Source: Roseovarius sp. (GTDB lineage: Bacteria; Pseudomonadota; Alphaproteobacteria; Rhodobacterales; Rhodobacteraceae). Taken from it: a DNA stretch of 64,000 bases. The translations under genes were made by a program, and so were the position numbers. Each line of letters opens with the position of its first letter. Position 1 is the stretch's first letter. The stretch spans positions 496,001 through 560,000 of the forward strand of contig NZ_JALUXE010000027.1 of the NCBI RefSeq assembly GCF_027019125.1, in the 5' to 3' direction. The notes under the pieces are model-generated. The model was not told where the DNA came from. It worked only from the letters and a program-made list of their open reading frames with translations, and made no database searches. Positions 8,706-16,127 of the stretch are shown here, one piece after another.

Positions 8706-8740
8706 TTGACAGTTTGGGGGGTAATGGCGCATTTCATAGC
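8706..8740 (+). promoter_or_regulatory. Candidate porin promoter
   Basis: A perfect TTGACA at 8706-8711 lies about 95 bases before the porin start. No strong -10 hexamer stands at 17 bases; CATTTC or TTTCAT around 8730-8736 are the nearest candidates. The call rests mainly on the -35 match and the position upstream of a gene expected to be highly expressed. Confidence 0.3.
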
Positions 8741-8803
8741 GCAAGCCGTTTCCAATGACTGGTGCGGCGGATCTGATTAACCTGCTTCTGAGGAGGGACA
8801 CCC

Positions 8804-9955
8804 TTGAAAAAGCAACTTCTGAGCACCAGCGCGATTGCTCTCGGCGTGGCATTTGCCGCTCCCGCATCGGCACAAGAATGGAACATGGATTGGGGCGGGT
8901 TCTACGACTCGCACGTTGGCTATGTGACTGTCGACTCGAACACTGCTGCCCAAGCCGGCGCAGATTTCGACGGCGTTGACGTATTCACGGACGCTGAAAT
9001 CCACTTCACCCCGTCGGTGACGCTGGACAACGGCCTGACCTTCGGTATCAACGTTCAGTATGAAGCACTGAACGCTGGCGGTGGTGCAGACGGTATCGAC
9101 GAATCGTACCTCTCGATCTCCGGCGACACGCTGGGCCGTATCGACCTCGGCGCCGAAAACTCGGCTGGTTACAAAATGAGCATTGGCGCACCGCAAGTTT
9201 CTGGCGGTATCGACATCAACTCTCCGTGGGTTTCGGGCTTCGTTCCGATTTCGATCGCTGCTGGCGGCAACCTGCCCTTCGCATTCCGTGACTCCGGCAT
9301 TTCGTCCTATGCTGAAGTTCTCGGCAACAACGACGTGCAGCGCATCACGTACTACACCCCGTCGTTCAACGGCCTGACACTCGGCGTGTCCTATGCAGCT
9401 AACGCTGCTGGTAATGCCGTGAACAACTTCGGTGTGAACCGCAATGCGGGCGTCACCGACGTGTTCGACATCGGTCTGGCCTACAGCCAGTCGTTCAACG
9501 GTGTTGACGTTGACTTCGCTGCTCGTTGGGGCACTGCAGAGTCCAACGTTGTTGGCACCAGCGATCCCGAAGTGTGGAACATCGGCCTGAACGTCGGCTT
9601 CAACGGCTTCGTCATCGGCGGTGGCTACGGCGAGAACGACAACGGCGGTCTGCGTGCATGGGACTCCGAAGGCTGGAGCCTCGGCGTGACCTATGACATC
9701 GCTGGTCCGTGGTCGGTTGGTTTCGACACCTACCAGGGTGAGTACAGCGGTATTGGCGCCGCATCCGGCGACAAAGCCGAATACGAAGCCTACCAGCTGG
9801 TCGGCAGCCGTTCGCTCGGCGCTGGCGTGACCTGGGCCGTGTACGCAGCCTATGTTGAAGGTTCTGTGAACGCAGACGTTGGCGCGACCTTCGGCAACGC
9901 AAACACCACTGTCGAAGGCACTGTCATCGGCACCTCGGTGAACCTGTCGTTCTAA
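8804..9955 (+). CDS. Outer-membrane porin
   Basis: General diffusion porin of 383 residues in the outer membrane. The signal peptide MKKQLLSTSAIALGVAFAAP-ASA is followed by mature QEWNMDWGGFYDSHVGYV. The body has alternating beta-strand sequence (FGINVQYEALN, LGVSYAANAAG, WAVYAAYVEG), and the last residue is phenylalanine (TSVNLSF), the usual beta-barrel assembly signal. The start is TTG, with GGAGGGAC just upstream. Codon use differs from its neighbours: it favours C-ending and GAA/GCT codons over GCG/GCC runs, consistent with high expression. It is monocistronic and closed by a strong terminator. It belongs to the Rhodobacter/Roseobacter porin family. Confidence 0.93.
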   Translation: MKKQLLSTSAIALGVAFAAPASAQEWNMDWGGFYDSHVGYVTVDSNTAAQAGADFDGVDVFTDAEIHFTPSVTLDNGLTFGINVQYEALNAGGGADGIDESYLSISGDTLGRIDLGAENSAGYKMSIGAPQVSGGIDINSPWVSGFVPISIAAGGNLPFAFRDSGISSYAEVLGNNDVQRITYYTPSFNGLTLGVSYAANAAGNAVNNFGVNRNAGVTDVFDIGLAYSQSFNGVDVDFAARWGTAESNVVGTSDPEVWNIGLNVGFNGFVIGGGYGENDNGGLRAWDSEGWSLGVTYDIAGPWSVGFDTYQGEYSGIGAASGDKAEYEAYQLVGSRSLGAGVTWAVYAAYVEGSVNADVGATFGNANTTVEGTVIGTSVNLSF

Positions 9956-9976
9956 TCGACCGGTTAAAAGACAAGG

Positions 9977-10008
9977 GGCGGGGGGTGACATTTCCCCCCG
10001 CCTTTTTT
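9977..10008 (+). terminator. Rho-independent terminator after the porin gene
   Basis: Nine-base perfect stem GGCGGGGGG / CCCCCCGCC (9977-9985 and 9994-10002) with an eight-base loop, followed by six T (10003-10008). It is strong and sits 21 bases after the porin stop. Confidence 0.92.
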
Positions 10009-10051
10009 ATGTCTTGCGTCCAAGTAACAACGTTGTGGAGGCTGACAGGGC

Positions 10052-10882
10052 ATGAAGCGAAGTATCATCTGGCTGGCCTCTTATCCGAAGTCTGGCAATA
10101 CGTGGACGCGGCTTTTCCTTGCCAATTACCTGATGAATGCCCAAGAGCCGGTGCCGATCAATCAGGCGCATCGGTTCGCCGTGGGCGATGCCGTGGTCAA
10201 GATGTACAACCGCGTTGCAGGGCGCGAGATTGACCCCACGGACCTTTCGCTGTGCCTGCGGCTGCGTGAGGGTGTGCTGCGCGGGATCGTCGCCAACAAT
10301 GCCGATGTGAATTTCGTCAAAACCCATAACGCGCGCGTGGCCCCGGAGCGGATCGATCTGATCCCCGATCGCTATACGCGCTCGGCCATTTATATCATCC
10401 GTAACCCGCTTGATATGGTGCTGTCCTACGCGCGCCATTACGGCATCACGCAAGAGGACGCGGCGCAGAAGATTTGTCATCCTGACAATGGCAATCTGCC
10501 GACCGAGACATCGGTCGCCCAATACCTCAGCACCTGGGACTTGCACGTCAAGAGTTGGATGGCCTATGCGCCGTGGAAGCGGCTGATCGTGCGCTATGAG
10601 GATTTGCTCGACGATCCCGAAACGCATTTCGCCAAGGTGCTGGATTTGGTTGGCGTGCCGGTGGACAAGACGCGTTTGCAGAGGGCCATCCGCTTTTCCA
10701 GCTTTGACGAATTGTCGCGTCAGGAAGAGGAACAGGGGTTCATCGAGCGGCCAGAGCAAAGCGAGAAATTCTTTGGCAAGGGCCAGAAGGATCAGTGGAA
10801 AACCGATCTCGACCCGGCGCTGGCGGAGATGATCCGATCCAAGATGGGCGAGACGATGAAGCGATACGGGTATCTGGAATGA
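10052..10882 (+). CDS. Sulfotransferase domain protein (first of tandem pair)
   Basis: Protein of 276 residues with the PAPS-binding signature of cytosolic-type sulfotransferases. The 5'-phosphosulfate loop is WLASYPKSGNTWTRLFLANY at residues 6-25, and the 3'-phosphate-binding region is AIYIIRNPLDMVLSYARHYG at about 110-129. FVKTHNARV precedes it and SFDELSRQEEEQG is near the C-terminus. By family it transfers sulfate from PAPS to a hydroxyl group of a lipid, glycan or small molecule; the acceptor cannot be inferred. No signal peptide is seen, so it is cytoplasmic. Its stop overlaps the start of the second copy by ATGA. Confidence 0.88.
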   Translation: MKRSIIWLASYPKSGNTWTRLFLANYLMNAQEPVPINQAHRFAVGDAVVKMYNRVAGREIDPTDLSLCLRLREGVLRGIVANNADVNFVKTHNARVAPERIDLIPDRYTRSAIYIIRNPLDMVLSYARHYGITQEDAAQKICHPDNGNLPTETSVAQYLSTWDLHVKSWMAYAPWKRLIVRYEDLLDDPETHFAKVLDLVGVPVDKTRLQRAIRFSSFDELSRQEEEQGFIERPEQSEKFFGKGQKDQWKTDLDPALAEMIRSKMGETMKRYGYLE

Positions 10883-11748
10883 GCGATCTGCGGCGGATTA
10901 TCTGGCTGGCGAGCTATCCCAAATCGGGCAATACATGGATGCGCAGCCTCTTGGCGCATTACTTCATGCCGCTGGGAAAAGCCCCGGATATCAACAATTT
11001 GCGGCAGTTCACCACAGGTGACACGCGGCAGGATTTCTTTGATGCGGCCAATGGCGCGCCGTTTCGCGGGCAGGGGTTGGAGGATTGGATGCGGGTGCGT
11101 GGCCGCGCGCTACGGCTGATTGCGGCCTCGAAACCCGACCATCATTTCGTCAAGACTCATTGCCAGACGGTGCGGATTTTCGATCAGGATGTGATCCCGC
11201 CCGAACTGACCGCCGCGGCGATCTATATCATTCGCAATCCGTTCGACCTGGCCCCGTCCTTTGCCCGGCACCAGAATTGCGATCTGGATCTGGCGATCGA
11301 GCGGATGTGCAACCCCGATACGATCACCGGCACGCCGAGCGGCATCATCGACCTGTTGGGGCGGTGGGATGATCATATCCGGGTCTGGACCAACGCGCCG
11401 GGCCTGCCCATTCATGTGGTGCGTTACGAGGATCTGTTGCACAATCCCGGCCGCACCATGCGCGGGCTGCTGGAGAAATTCCTCAAGGTCAAGGTGGACG
11501 GGCCCAAGCTGGCGCGGGCGATCAAGGCCACGAGTTTCGAGGCGATGAAGCGGCAGGAAGAGACGCTAGGCTTTGCGGAAAGGCCCAAGGGCATGACCGC
11601 GTTCTTTGCCAAGGGGCAGGCGGGGGTCTGGCGCGAGGATCTGACACCGGCGCAGGTGGCCAAGCTGCGCACGGCGTTCCTGCCGACGCTGGAGCGGTGG
11701 TATCCCGAGATGCTCAAGGATACGGGGGCCGTGGCCGCACAGGTCTGA
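10879..11748 (+). CDS. Sulfotransferase domain protein (second of tandem pair)
   Basis: Paralogue of the preceding gene, 289 residues, translationally coupled to it (ATGA). It repeats the PAPS-binding loop IIWLASYPKSGNTWMRSLLA and the second motif AAIYIIRNPFDLAPSFARHQ, with FVKTHCQTVRIF between. The C-terminal half keeps FEAMKRQEETLGFAERPKGM and FFAKGQAGVWREDLT, parallel to FGKGQKDQWKTDL in copy one. The divergence suggests an old duplication with distinct acceptors, or two subunits of one modification step. No carbohydrate or lipid biosynthesis genes lie nearby to name the acceptor. Confidence 0.88.
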   Translation: MSDLRRIIWLASYPKSGNTWMRSLLAHYFMPLGKAPDINNLRQFTTGDTRQDFFDAANGAPFRGQGLEDWMRVRGRALRLIAASKPDHHFVKTHCQTVRIFDQDVIPPELTAAAIYIIRNPFDLAPSFARHQNCDLDLAIERMCNPDTITGTPSGIIDLLGRWDDHIRVWTNAPGLPIHVVRYEDLLHNPGRTMRGLLEKFLKVKVDGPKLARAIKATSFEAMKRQEETLGFAERPKGMTAFFAKGQAGVWREDLTPAQVAKLRTAFLPTLERWYPEMLKDTGAVAAQV

Positions 11749-11817
11749 GGCCATGCTGGCAATCGCGGGCCGGAGGGCTATGCTGAGCGTTATGAAGGCG
11801 CAATCGGAGGGCCGGAG

Positions 11818-12324
11818 ATGACACGCAAGGGAATGATGCTGGCCGCGCTGGTCGTGGCAGGCTGCACGGCGACGGGGCCGCAGACGGTGGCGCGGTTGGG
11901 CGCGGAACCGGTGGTTTCGGGCGGAAGCTATGATTCCGGCGGTGGGCTGAGCGTGGCGGTGGACATTCGCGAGGCGCAGGGCCGGGTTCTGCTCTGCGGG
12001 GTCTGGGCGCAGAGCCATCAGCAATCGGTGCTGACCAAGGGCAAGGCCGTCGATGTGATGGGCACGGGCGCGGTGTATCTGGGGGATCGGGCGCTGGTGC
12101 GTGGGCTGGTGTTCATGCGCGAGGTGCCGCCCGCGCATGACTATGCGGGCCAGGAAGCGGGCTGTGTGCTGACCGACCGGGCCTGGCAGGCAAGCTATGC
12201 CGAGGCCAGGCCGGTGATCCGCCTGCCGCGTCAGGTGGTGCATGTCGAGGGGGATCTGGGGCATTTTGTCGTGACTTTCCGTCAGACTGGCCCCGGCGCC
12301 GGGGCACCCAAAACCGCGAAGTAG
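11818..12324 (+). CDS. Putative lipoprotein of unknown function
   Basis: Protein of 168 residues. MTRKGMMLAALVVAGC has a clear lipobox (V-A-G-C, Cys at about 16), so it should be lipid-anchored. The mature part contains GAVYLGDRALVRGLVFMREV and two further cysteines (LLCGVWAQ, AGCVLTDRAW) that could form a disulfide. I do not recognise a family. It stands 69 bases after the sulfotransferases with GGAGGGCCGGAG before the ATG, and 98 bases before a second small secreted protein. Confidence 0.7.
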   Translation: MTRKGMMLAALVVAGCTATGPQTVARLGAEPVVSGGSYDSGGGLSVAVDIREAQGRVLLCGVWAQSHQQSVLTKGKAVDVMGTGAVYLGDRALVRGLVFMREVPPAHDYAGQEAGCVLTDRAWQASYAEARPVIRLPRQVVHVEGDLGHFVVTFRQTGPGAGAPKTAK

Positions 12325-12422
12325 ACGGGAAACAGAGAGTTTCGTCGGGAAAGAAATTGACAGGGTGCGGTTATGTCATACCATCGCGCCAATAATGTCC
12401 TTGTTTTTTCGAGAGGTTTCCC

Positions 12423-12707
12423 ATGTCCCTGCGCATATCGACCCTGATTTCCGCCCTGGCCCTTGCAGCCCTTGCAGCCCCGGCCATGGCCCAAAGCGCC
12501 AAGGTCTATGCCTATGAGAGCAAAGCCAATTACTGCCCAGCCGGATTGCAGCCGGTGACGCTGAACGGGGTGATTTGCTGTGGCCAGCCCAACCAGACGC
12601 AGACCTATCAGCAGGTGATGCGCCATCCGGTCGCCAAGGTGCGGCACCGGTCCTATACGGCCACGTCGCATCTCAACTGCCCTGAGGGTGCGAAGGGCTG
12701 TTACTGA
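12423..12707 (+). CDS. Small secreted cysteine-containing protein
   Basis: 94 residues with a cleavable signal peptide (MSLRISTLISALALAALAAP-AMA). The mature part of about 70 residues has five cysteines (YCPAGLQP, ICCGQPN, LNCPEG, KGCY at the very end) and no predicted membrane segment. Not recognised. The cysteine content of a periplasmic or secreted protein suggests disulfides. Two hairpins, the second a terminator, follow immediately, so it is likely a monocistronic unit. Confidence 0.72.
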   Translation: MSLRISTLISALALAALAAPAMAQSAKVYAYESKANYCPAGLQPVTLNGVICCGQPNQTQTYQQVMRHPVAKVRHRSYTATSHLNCPEGAKGCY

Positions 12708-12750
12708 GGCGAAAGCCTCTGAAACAGGGCGCGGCGTGGCGCCCTGTTTT
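12706..12750 (+). terminator. Hairpin plus rho-independent terminator
   Basis: A GAGGC-GAAA-GCCTC hairpin (12706-12719) overlaps the stop codon. It is followed by an 11-base perfect stem (12722-12732 with 12739-12749, AAACAGGGCGC arm) and a short T run. The second hairpin is the terminator of the small secreted protein. Confidence 0.8.
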
Positions 12751-12819
12751 GTGTTGACTGTGATCTTGGTTCAACCTGCGGCGCAGTCGCGCCACGGGGC
12801 TAACGCCGAAGCTGACGCG

Positions 12820-13026
12820 TCAGAGCAAACGCAGATCCGAGGCCATTTGTCGGCCGTCGCGCCCTTCCTGAAGCTCGAACCCGACCTTTTGATTGTCGGC
12901 GAGCCCTGTGAGCCCTGAGCGTTCGACCGCAGAGATGTGAACGAACACATCCTTGCCGCCGCCATCAGGGGCGATAAATCCATAACCTTTGGTGGTATTA
13001 AACCATTTCACGGTGCCGGTCGGCAT
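12820..13026 (-). CDS. Cold-shock domain protein (CspA family)
   Basis: Single-stranded nucleic-acid-binding protein of 68 residues. It carries RNP1-like KGYGFIAPDGGG and RNP2-like DVFVHISAVE after the start TGTVKWFNTTKG, the standard cold-shock domain from end to end. The ATG at 13026-13024 follows GGAGAAGCGGC; an upstream in-frame ATG at 13077 would add a non-family extension. It acts as an RNA chaperone and may be cold- or growth-phase-regulated. A GC palindrome CTGACGCGTCAG (12812-12823) overlaps the stop. Confidence 0.93.
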   Translation of the reverse strand: MPTGTVKWFNTTKGYGFIAPDGGGKDVFVHISAVERSGLTGLADNQKVGFELQEGRDGRQMASDLRLL

Positions 13027-13233
13027 GCCGCTTCTCCTTTTGCGTCGCTTCCCCGGGAATATGCCGGGCCATGTCATGCCGAGCCCTCAGGGACCGGCCA
13101 AGCGTTGCAAAGGCGGCTTCTGAATGCCCATCGTGACGGGCGTCATGATTGCATTGCCATTGTAAAAATCAAGCGAAACTCCGTGACGCGCGGGATTTTG
13201 CCCGATAAAAGCGCAGAAATGACGGAGTATGCG

Positions 13234-13548
13234 ATGATCCTTTACGGTATCAAGACCTGTGACACCTGCCGCAAGGCGTTGAAAGCATTGGGTAATGTGA
13301 CGTTTCACGATGTTCGGGCCGAGGGGCTGCCCAAGGATTTGGCACAGGCGGCATGGGTGCAGTTTGGCGAGGCGCTGGTGAATCGGCAGTCTACCACCTG
13401 GCGCGGGCTGAGCGAGGAAGAGCGTGCGCAGGATCCTCTGACGCTCTTGGCCGCGCATCCGACGCTGATGAAACGGCCGCTGATTGACGCGGGCGGCACG
13501 CTCTATCTGGGATGGGGCAAGGATACGCAAGACGCGCTGCTTGGATAA
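13234..13548 (+). CDS. ArsC/Spx-like thioredoxin-fold reductase (YffB type)
   Basis: Small protein of 104 residues of the arsenate reductase/Spx family. It has the CxxC motif in GIKTCDTCRKALKAL, then TFHDVRAEGL, LVNRQSTTWRGLSEEER and PTLMKRPLIDAGG, the family's C-terminal block. ATG 13234 has CGGAG six bases upstream; ATG 13219 is in frame but lacks a site. Members of the YffB branch are small thiol-dependent proteins and are not proven arsenate reductases. No ars genes flank it. Confidence 0.85.
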   Translation: MILYGIKTCDTCRKALKALGNVTFHDVRAEGLPKDLAQAAWVQFGEALVNRQSTTWRGLSEEERAQDPLTLLAAHPTLMKRPLIDAGGTLYLGWGKDTQDALLG

Positions 13549-13594
13549 GCAGGCAAGAGGCCCCATATCGGGCAGAAGTTCAGGAGGCGGGCAT

Positions 13595-13963
13595 ATGCGC
13601 AGCGCGGCAATGGTATTGGGTGTGATCGGCGGCTGCCTGGCGGTGCTGGTCGGGTTTTTCAGCTATGGCTATACCGAGGTGGTCAACCGGGTTGGCGAGG
13701 TGGATGGCCTGCTGACGCAGGTGAGTGACCCCGCGCTGATCCGCAGCGCGAGCTTTCTGGCCCCGCTTCTGGCGATTGCCGGGGGGGCGATGGCCAAGAT
13801 GCGCGCGTTGTGGGGAGGGGTGTTGTTGCTCGTTTCCGCGGGGCTGATGTATTACGCCTTCGGCTTCAACGTCTTTACCATGTTCCCGTTGGGCTTTACC
13901 GGGCTGGCCGGGGTGTTGGCCATCGCGGCGGGCAAGCCGGATGAGCCAAAGGCGCATTTCTGA
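13595..13963 (+). CDS. Hypothetical membrane protein
   Basis: 122 residues with several hydrophobic segments: AAMVLGVIGGCLAVLVGFFS, SFLAPLLAIAGGAMA, LWGGVLLLVSAGLMYYAFGF and FPLGFTGLAGVLAIAAG. There are thus about four membrane helices and a short charged tail. AGGAGG at 13582-13587 supports the ATG at 13595. I do not recognise the family; many small alphaproteobacterial membrane proteins have this build. Confidence 0.75.
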   Translation: MRSAAMVLGVIGGCLAVLVGFFSYGYTEVVNRVGEVDGLLTQVSDPALIRSASFLAPLLAIAGGAMAKMRALWGGVLLLVSAGLMYYAFGFNVFTMFPLGFTGLAGVLAIAAGKPDEPKAHF

Positions 13964-13969
13964 GGGCGG

Positions 13970-15253
13970 TCACAGCGCGGGCAGGCGATACATGCCGGAG
14001 CTGGAAAAGGCGATGGAACTGCCGTCTGATATGTCTTCGGCAAAGCGTTGGGCGATGACGCGCAGGGCGGTTTGACGGCCCTTGACCACCAACGCACGGC
14101 GCGAGGGCAGCGCGGGCGTCAGACCGGGGCTGAGCAGGGTTTGCGACCAGATCAGCGGGTGCAGTTCCTGCAGATGGTTTTCCAAGAGCCAATCCAGACA
14201 GTCGTGGATGCGGCGGCGGGCAGCGTCCAGGGACGGCGAAAGCCGGTCCTTGCCGGTCTTGGGTGCCATGACGATGCCGCAAAAGGCCGAAAGCTGGTTG
14301 ATCACATGCTGGTCACGGCGGCGGGTCACGATGTCGCGCAACCCGTCCACGAAGAATTCGGCGTCAAGCCGCGTCATCGCGCCGGGGTCGAGCGCGAGGG
14401 CGTCGAAATAGACCCAAGCATAGGCCCCTGCGCCCCAGATTTCGCCGGTGCGCGCAGCGGTGCGGCGCGCTTCGAGATCGAGCATCTCGTAGCTGCCATA
14501 GCGCGCGGGCAAGAGCGCCTCGCCAAGCGCGCGCATGTGGCGGGGGCTGTCGGGATCAAGGTCGATCAGCCGTTCGTAATCATCGGCAACCCGCATCCGG
14601 GGCTGTTGCCGCGCCGCCAGAAGGGCGCATTGCGCCGCCGCCAGCGAGGGCGCATCGAGATCGACGCCATCGAAGGGGGCAAGAATATCGTCGGCGCGTT
14701 TGAAATGTTCGAGAAAGCGTAGTTCATGCGCCGCGCGGGTGCGGTCGGTGGCGGTGGCACGCCACGCCCAGCCGATGTCGATATGCGCGAGCGCGGCGAT
14801 CAGCGCGCAGGGGTAGCTGTCGGGGTATTCCGCCCGCATCTCTTCCAGCGCGTCGATGCCGAAGGGGTCCGGTTCTGCGCCGTCATGGAGCGCGTCTTCG
14901 GCGGCGGCCACGACATCGGCGCGTGCGCCGACAGCCAGCAGGGTGGTCGCAGTCTCGCCCCCCGGTGTGCGCAGCCGCGCGGCATCGGTGTATTCGATCA
15001 CCTGCGCCAGTTCGGCCCACATTTCCTGGCGGGCAAGTTTCTGACCCCGGTCCTGATGCATGGCCCGGGCCATTTCCTCGTCCGTCACCGGCAGAGACGG
15101 GAGCAGGATACGTTTGGAGAGGCTGTCGATATCCGTTTCGGGCTTGCGCCGCAGGAGGCCGAGCAGATCGGGCCAGAGGCGTGTCGCCTGCGCCCGACGC
15201 TTGCGCGGGGCCGGGTCGGTGGGTTCAGGTGTGGCGAGCGGTTCAAACGGCAT
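13970..15253 (-). CDS. Hypothetical protein, alpha-helical (possible TPR-like)
   Basis: 427 residues, soluble, no signal peptide. The sequence is rich in helix-forming A/L/R/D, with pieces such as DYERLIDLDPDSPRHMRALG that look like tetratricopeptide helices (YERLIDLDPDSP). A conserved-looking central part is YGSYEMLDLEARRTAARTGE and GAGAYAWVYFDALALDPGAM. The C-terminus SSIAFSSSGMYRLPAL is short and hydrophobic. I do not recognise a family. It converges with the small membrane protein gene six bases away and diverges from the transglycosylase gene. Confidence 0.72.
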   Translation of the reverse strand: MPFEPLATPEPTDPAPRKRRAQATRLWPDLLGLLRRKPETDIDSLSKRILLPSLPVTDEEMARAMHQDRGQKLARQEMWAELAQVIEYTDAARLRTPGGETATTLLAVGARADVVAAAEDALHDGAEPDPFGIDALEEMRAEYPDSYPCALIAALAHIDIGWAWRATATDRTRAAHELRFLEHFKRADDILAPFDGVDLDAPSLAAAQCALLAARQQPRMRVADDYERLIDLDPDSPRHMRALGEALLPARYGSYEMLDLEARRTAARTGEIWGAGAYAWVYFDALALDPGAMTRLDAEFFVDGLRDIVTRRRDQHVINQLSAFCGIVMAPKTGKDRLSPSLDAARRRIHDCLDWLLENHLQELHPLIWSQTLLSPGLTPALPSRRALVVKGRQTALRVIAQRFAEDISDGSSIAFSSSGMYRLPAL

Positions 15254-15394
15254 GGTGGCTCCGGCAGTGCTGGTGCATCCAAGGGTGCCGCCGGATTTCG
15301 ACCAAAAGAGGGCGATGCTTGGGTGAAGGCAGGGAATATGCTCGGCACCATCTGGGGCGTTGCCATACCCCGGGCCTTGCGTCAGAATTGCCGG

Positions 15395-16057
15395 ATGAAG
15401 GGATTATTGTGCATTGTTTTTATTTTGTTTTTTTCTCTTCCGGCGGCAGCGCAGGACGGGGAGAGCGGGGATTTGACCCTTAGCCCGCCTTCCAGAGACG
15501 GCAATATTCCGCGCACGCGGTGGGAACATCGCACGGAGTCTGCACTCTGGACGCGCGCCGCGCTCTCGGCGCTCAAGGCGCATGGCGCGCCGCTTGTGCA
15601 GAGCGTTCCGCGCGATATTGCGCGCTGGTGCCCCTCTTATGCCACGGGAGGAGAGGCGCGACGGCGCGCGTTCTGGGTTGGGTTCCTGTCGGCGCTGGCC
15701 AAGCATGAAAGCACCTATAATCCGAGGGCCATCGGCGGCGGCGGGCAGTGGCACGGGCTATTGCAGATCCTACCTGCCACCGCGCGCGGCTACAAATGCC
15801 GGGCGGGCAGCGGCGAGGCCTTGCGCCACGGGCCTGACAATCTGTCCTGTGCGATCCGGATCATGGCCCATACCGTGCCGCGCGACGGCGTGGTGTCGGA
15901 GGGGCGGCGCGGGGTGGCGGCCGATTGGGGGCCTTTGTCGAGCGCCGCCAAGCTGGAAGACATGCAGCGCTGGACGCGGGCGCAGAGCTATTGCAAGCCG
16001 CTATCCTCGGTGCGGCCAAGGGCGCGACCTGTGCAGGTCGCGCGGGCGGCGGAGTAG
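15395..16057 (+). CDS. Lytic transglycosylase domain protein
   Basis: Periplasmic muramidase-like protein of 220 residues. It has a signal peptide (KGLLCIVFILFFSLPAAA), then the SLT fold with the catalytic glutamate in LAKHESTYNPRAIGGGGQWH, GLLQILPATARGYKC and NLSCAIRIM. The core E-S-x-x-N plus GLLQI spacing is typical for SLT-type transglycosylases, which cleave peptidoglycan with 1,6-anhydro product formation. Start at ATG 15395 by the signal peptide; the ribosome site is weak. Four cysteines in the mature part (WCPSY, YKCRAG, LSCAI, YCKPL) could form two disulfides. Confidence 0.87.
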   Translation: MKGLLCIVFILFFSLPAAAQDGESGDLTLSPPSRDGNIPRTRWEHRTESALWTRAALSALKAHGAPLVQSVPRDIARWCPSYATGGEARRRAFWVGFLSALAKHESTYNPRAIGGGGQWHGLLQILPATARGYKCRAGSGEALRHGPDNLSCAIRIMAHTVPRDGVVSEGRRGVAADWGPLSSAAKLEDMQRWTRAQSYCKPLSSVRPRARPVQVARAAE

Positions 16058-16078
16058 GGCCGCGCGACCTCGGCGATG

Positions 16079-16097
16079 TCCCGGGGCAAGCCCGGGA
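16079..16097. repeat. GC palindrome between convergent genes
   Basis: Seven-base arms TCCCGGG / CCCGGGA around GCAAG, in the gap between the transglycosylase and pepN stops. It has no T run, so it is a possible bidirectional pause site or a REP-type remnant. Confidence 0.4.
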
Positions 16098-16127
16098 TGG
16101 GCGTGGTTTTGATGGGGCGCACCACGT

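Noticed and set aside
8777..9991. A 404-residue minus-strand open frame across the porin gene
   Set aside because: It is antisense to a clear porin with signal peptide and C-terminal Phe; the open frame follows from the porin's codon bias.
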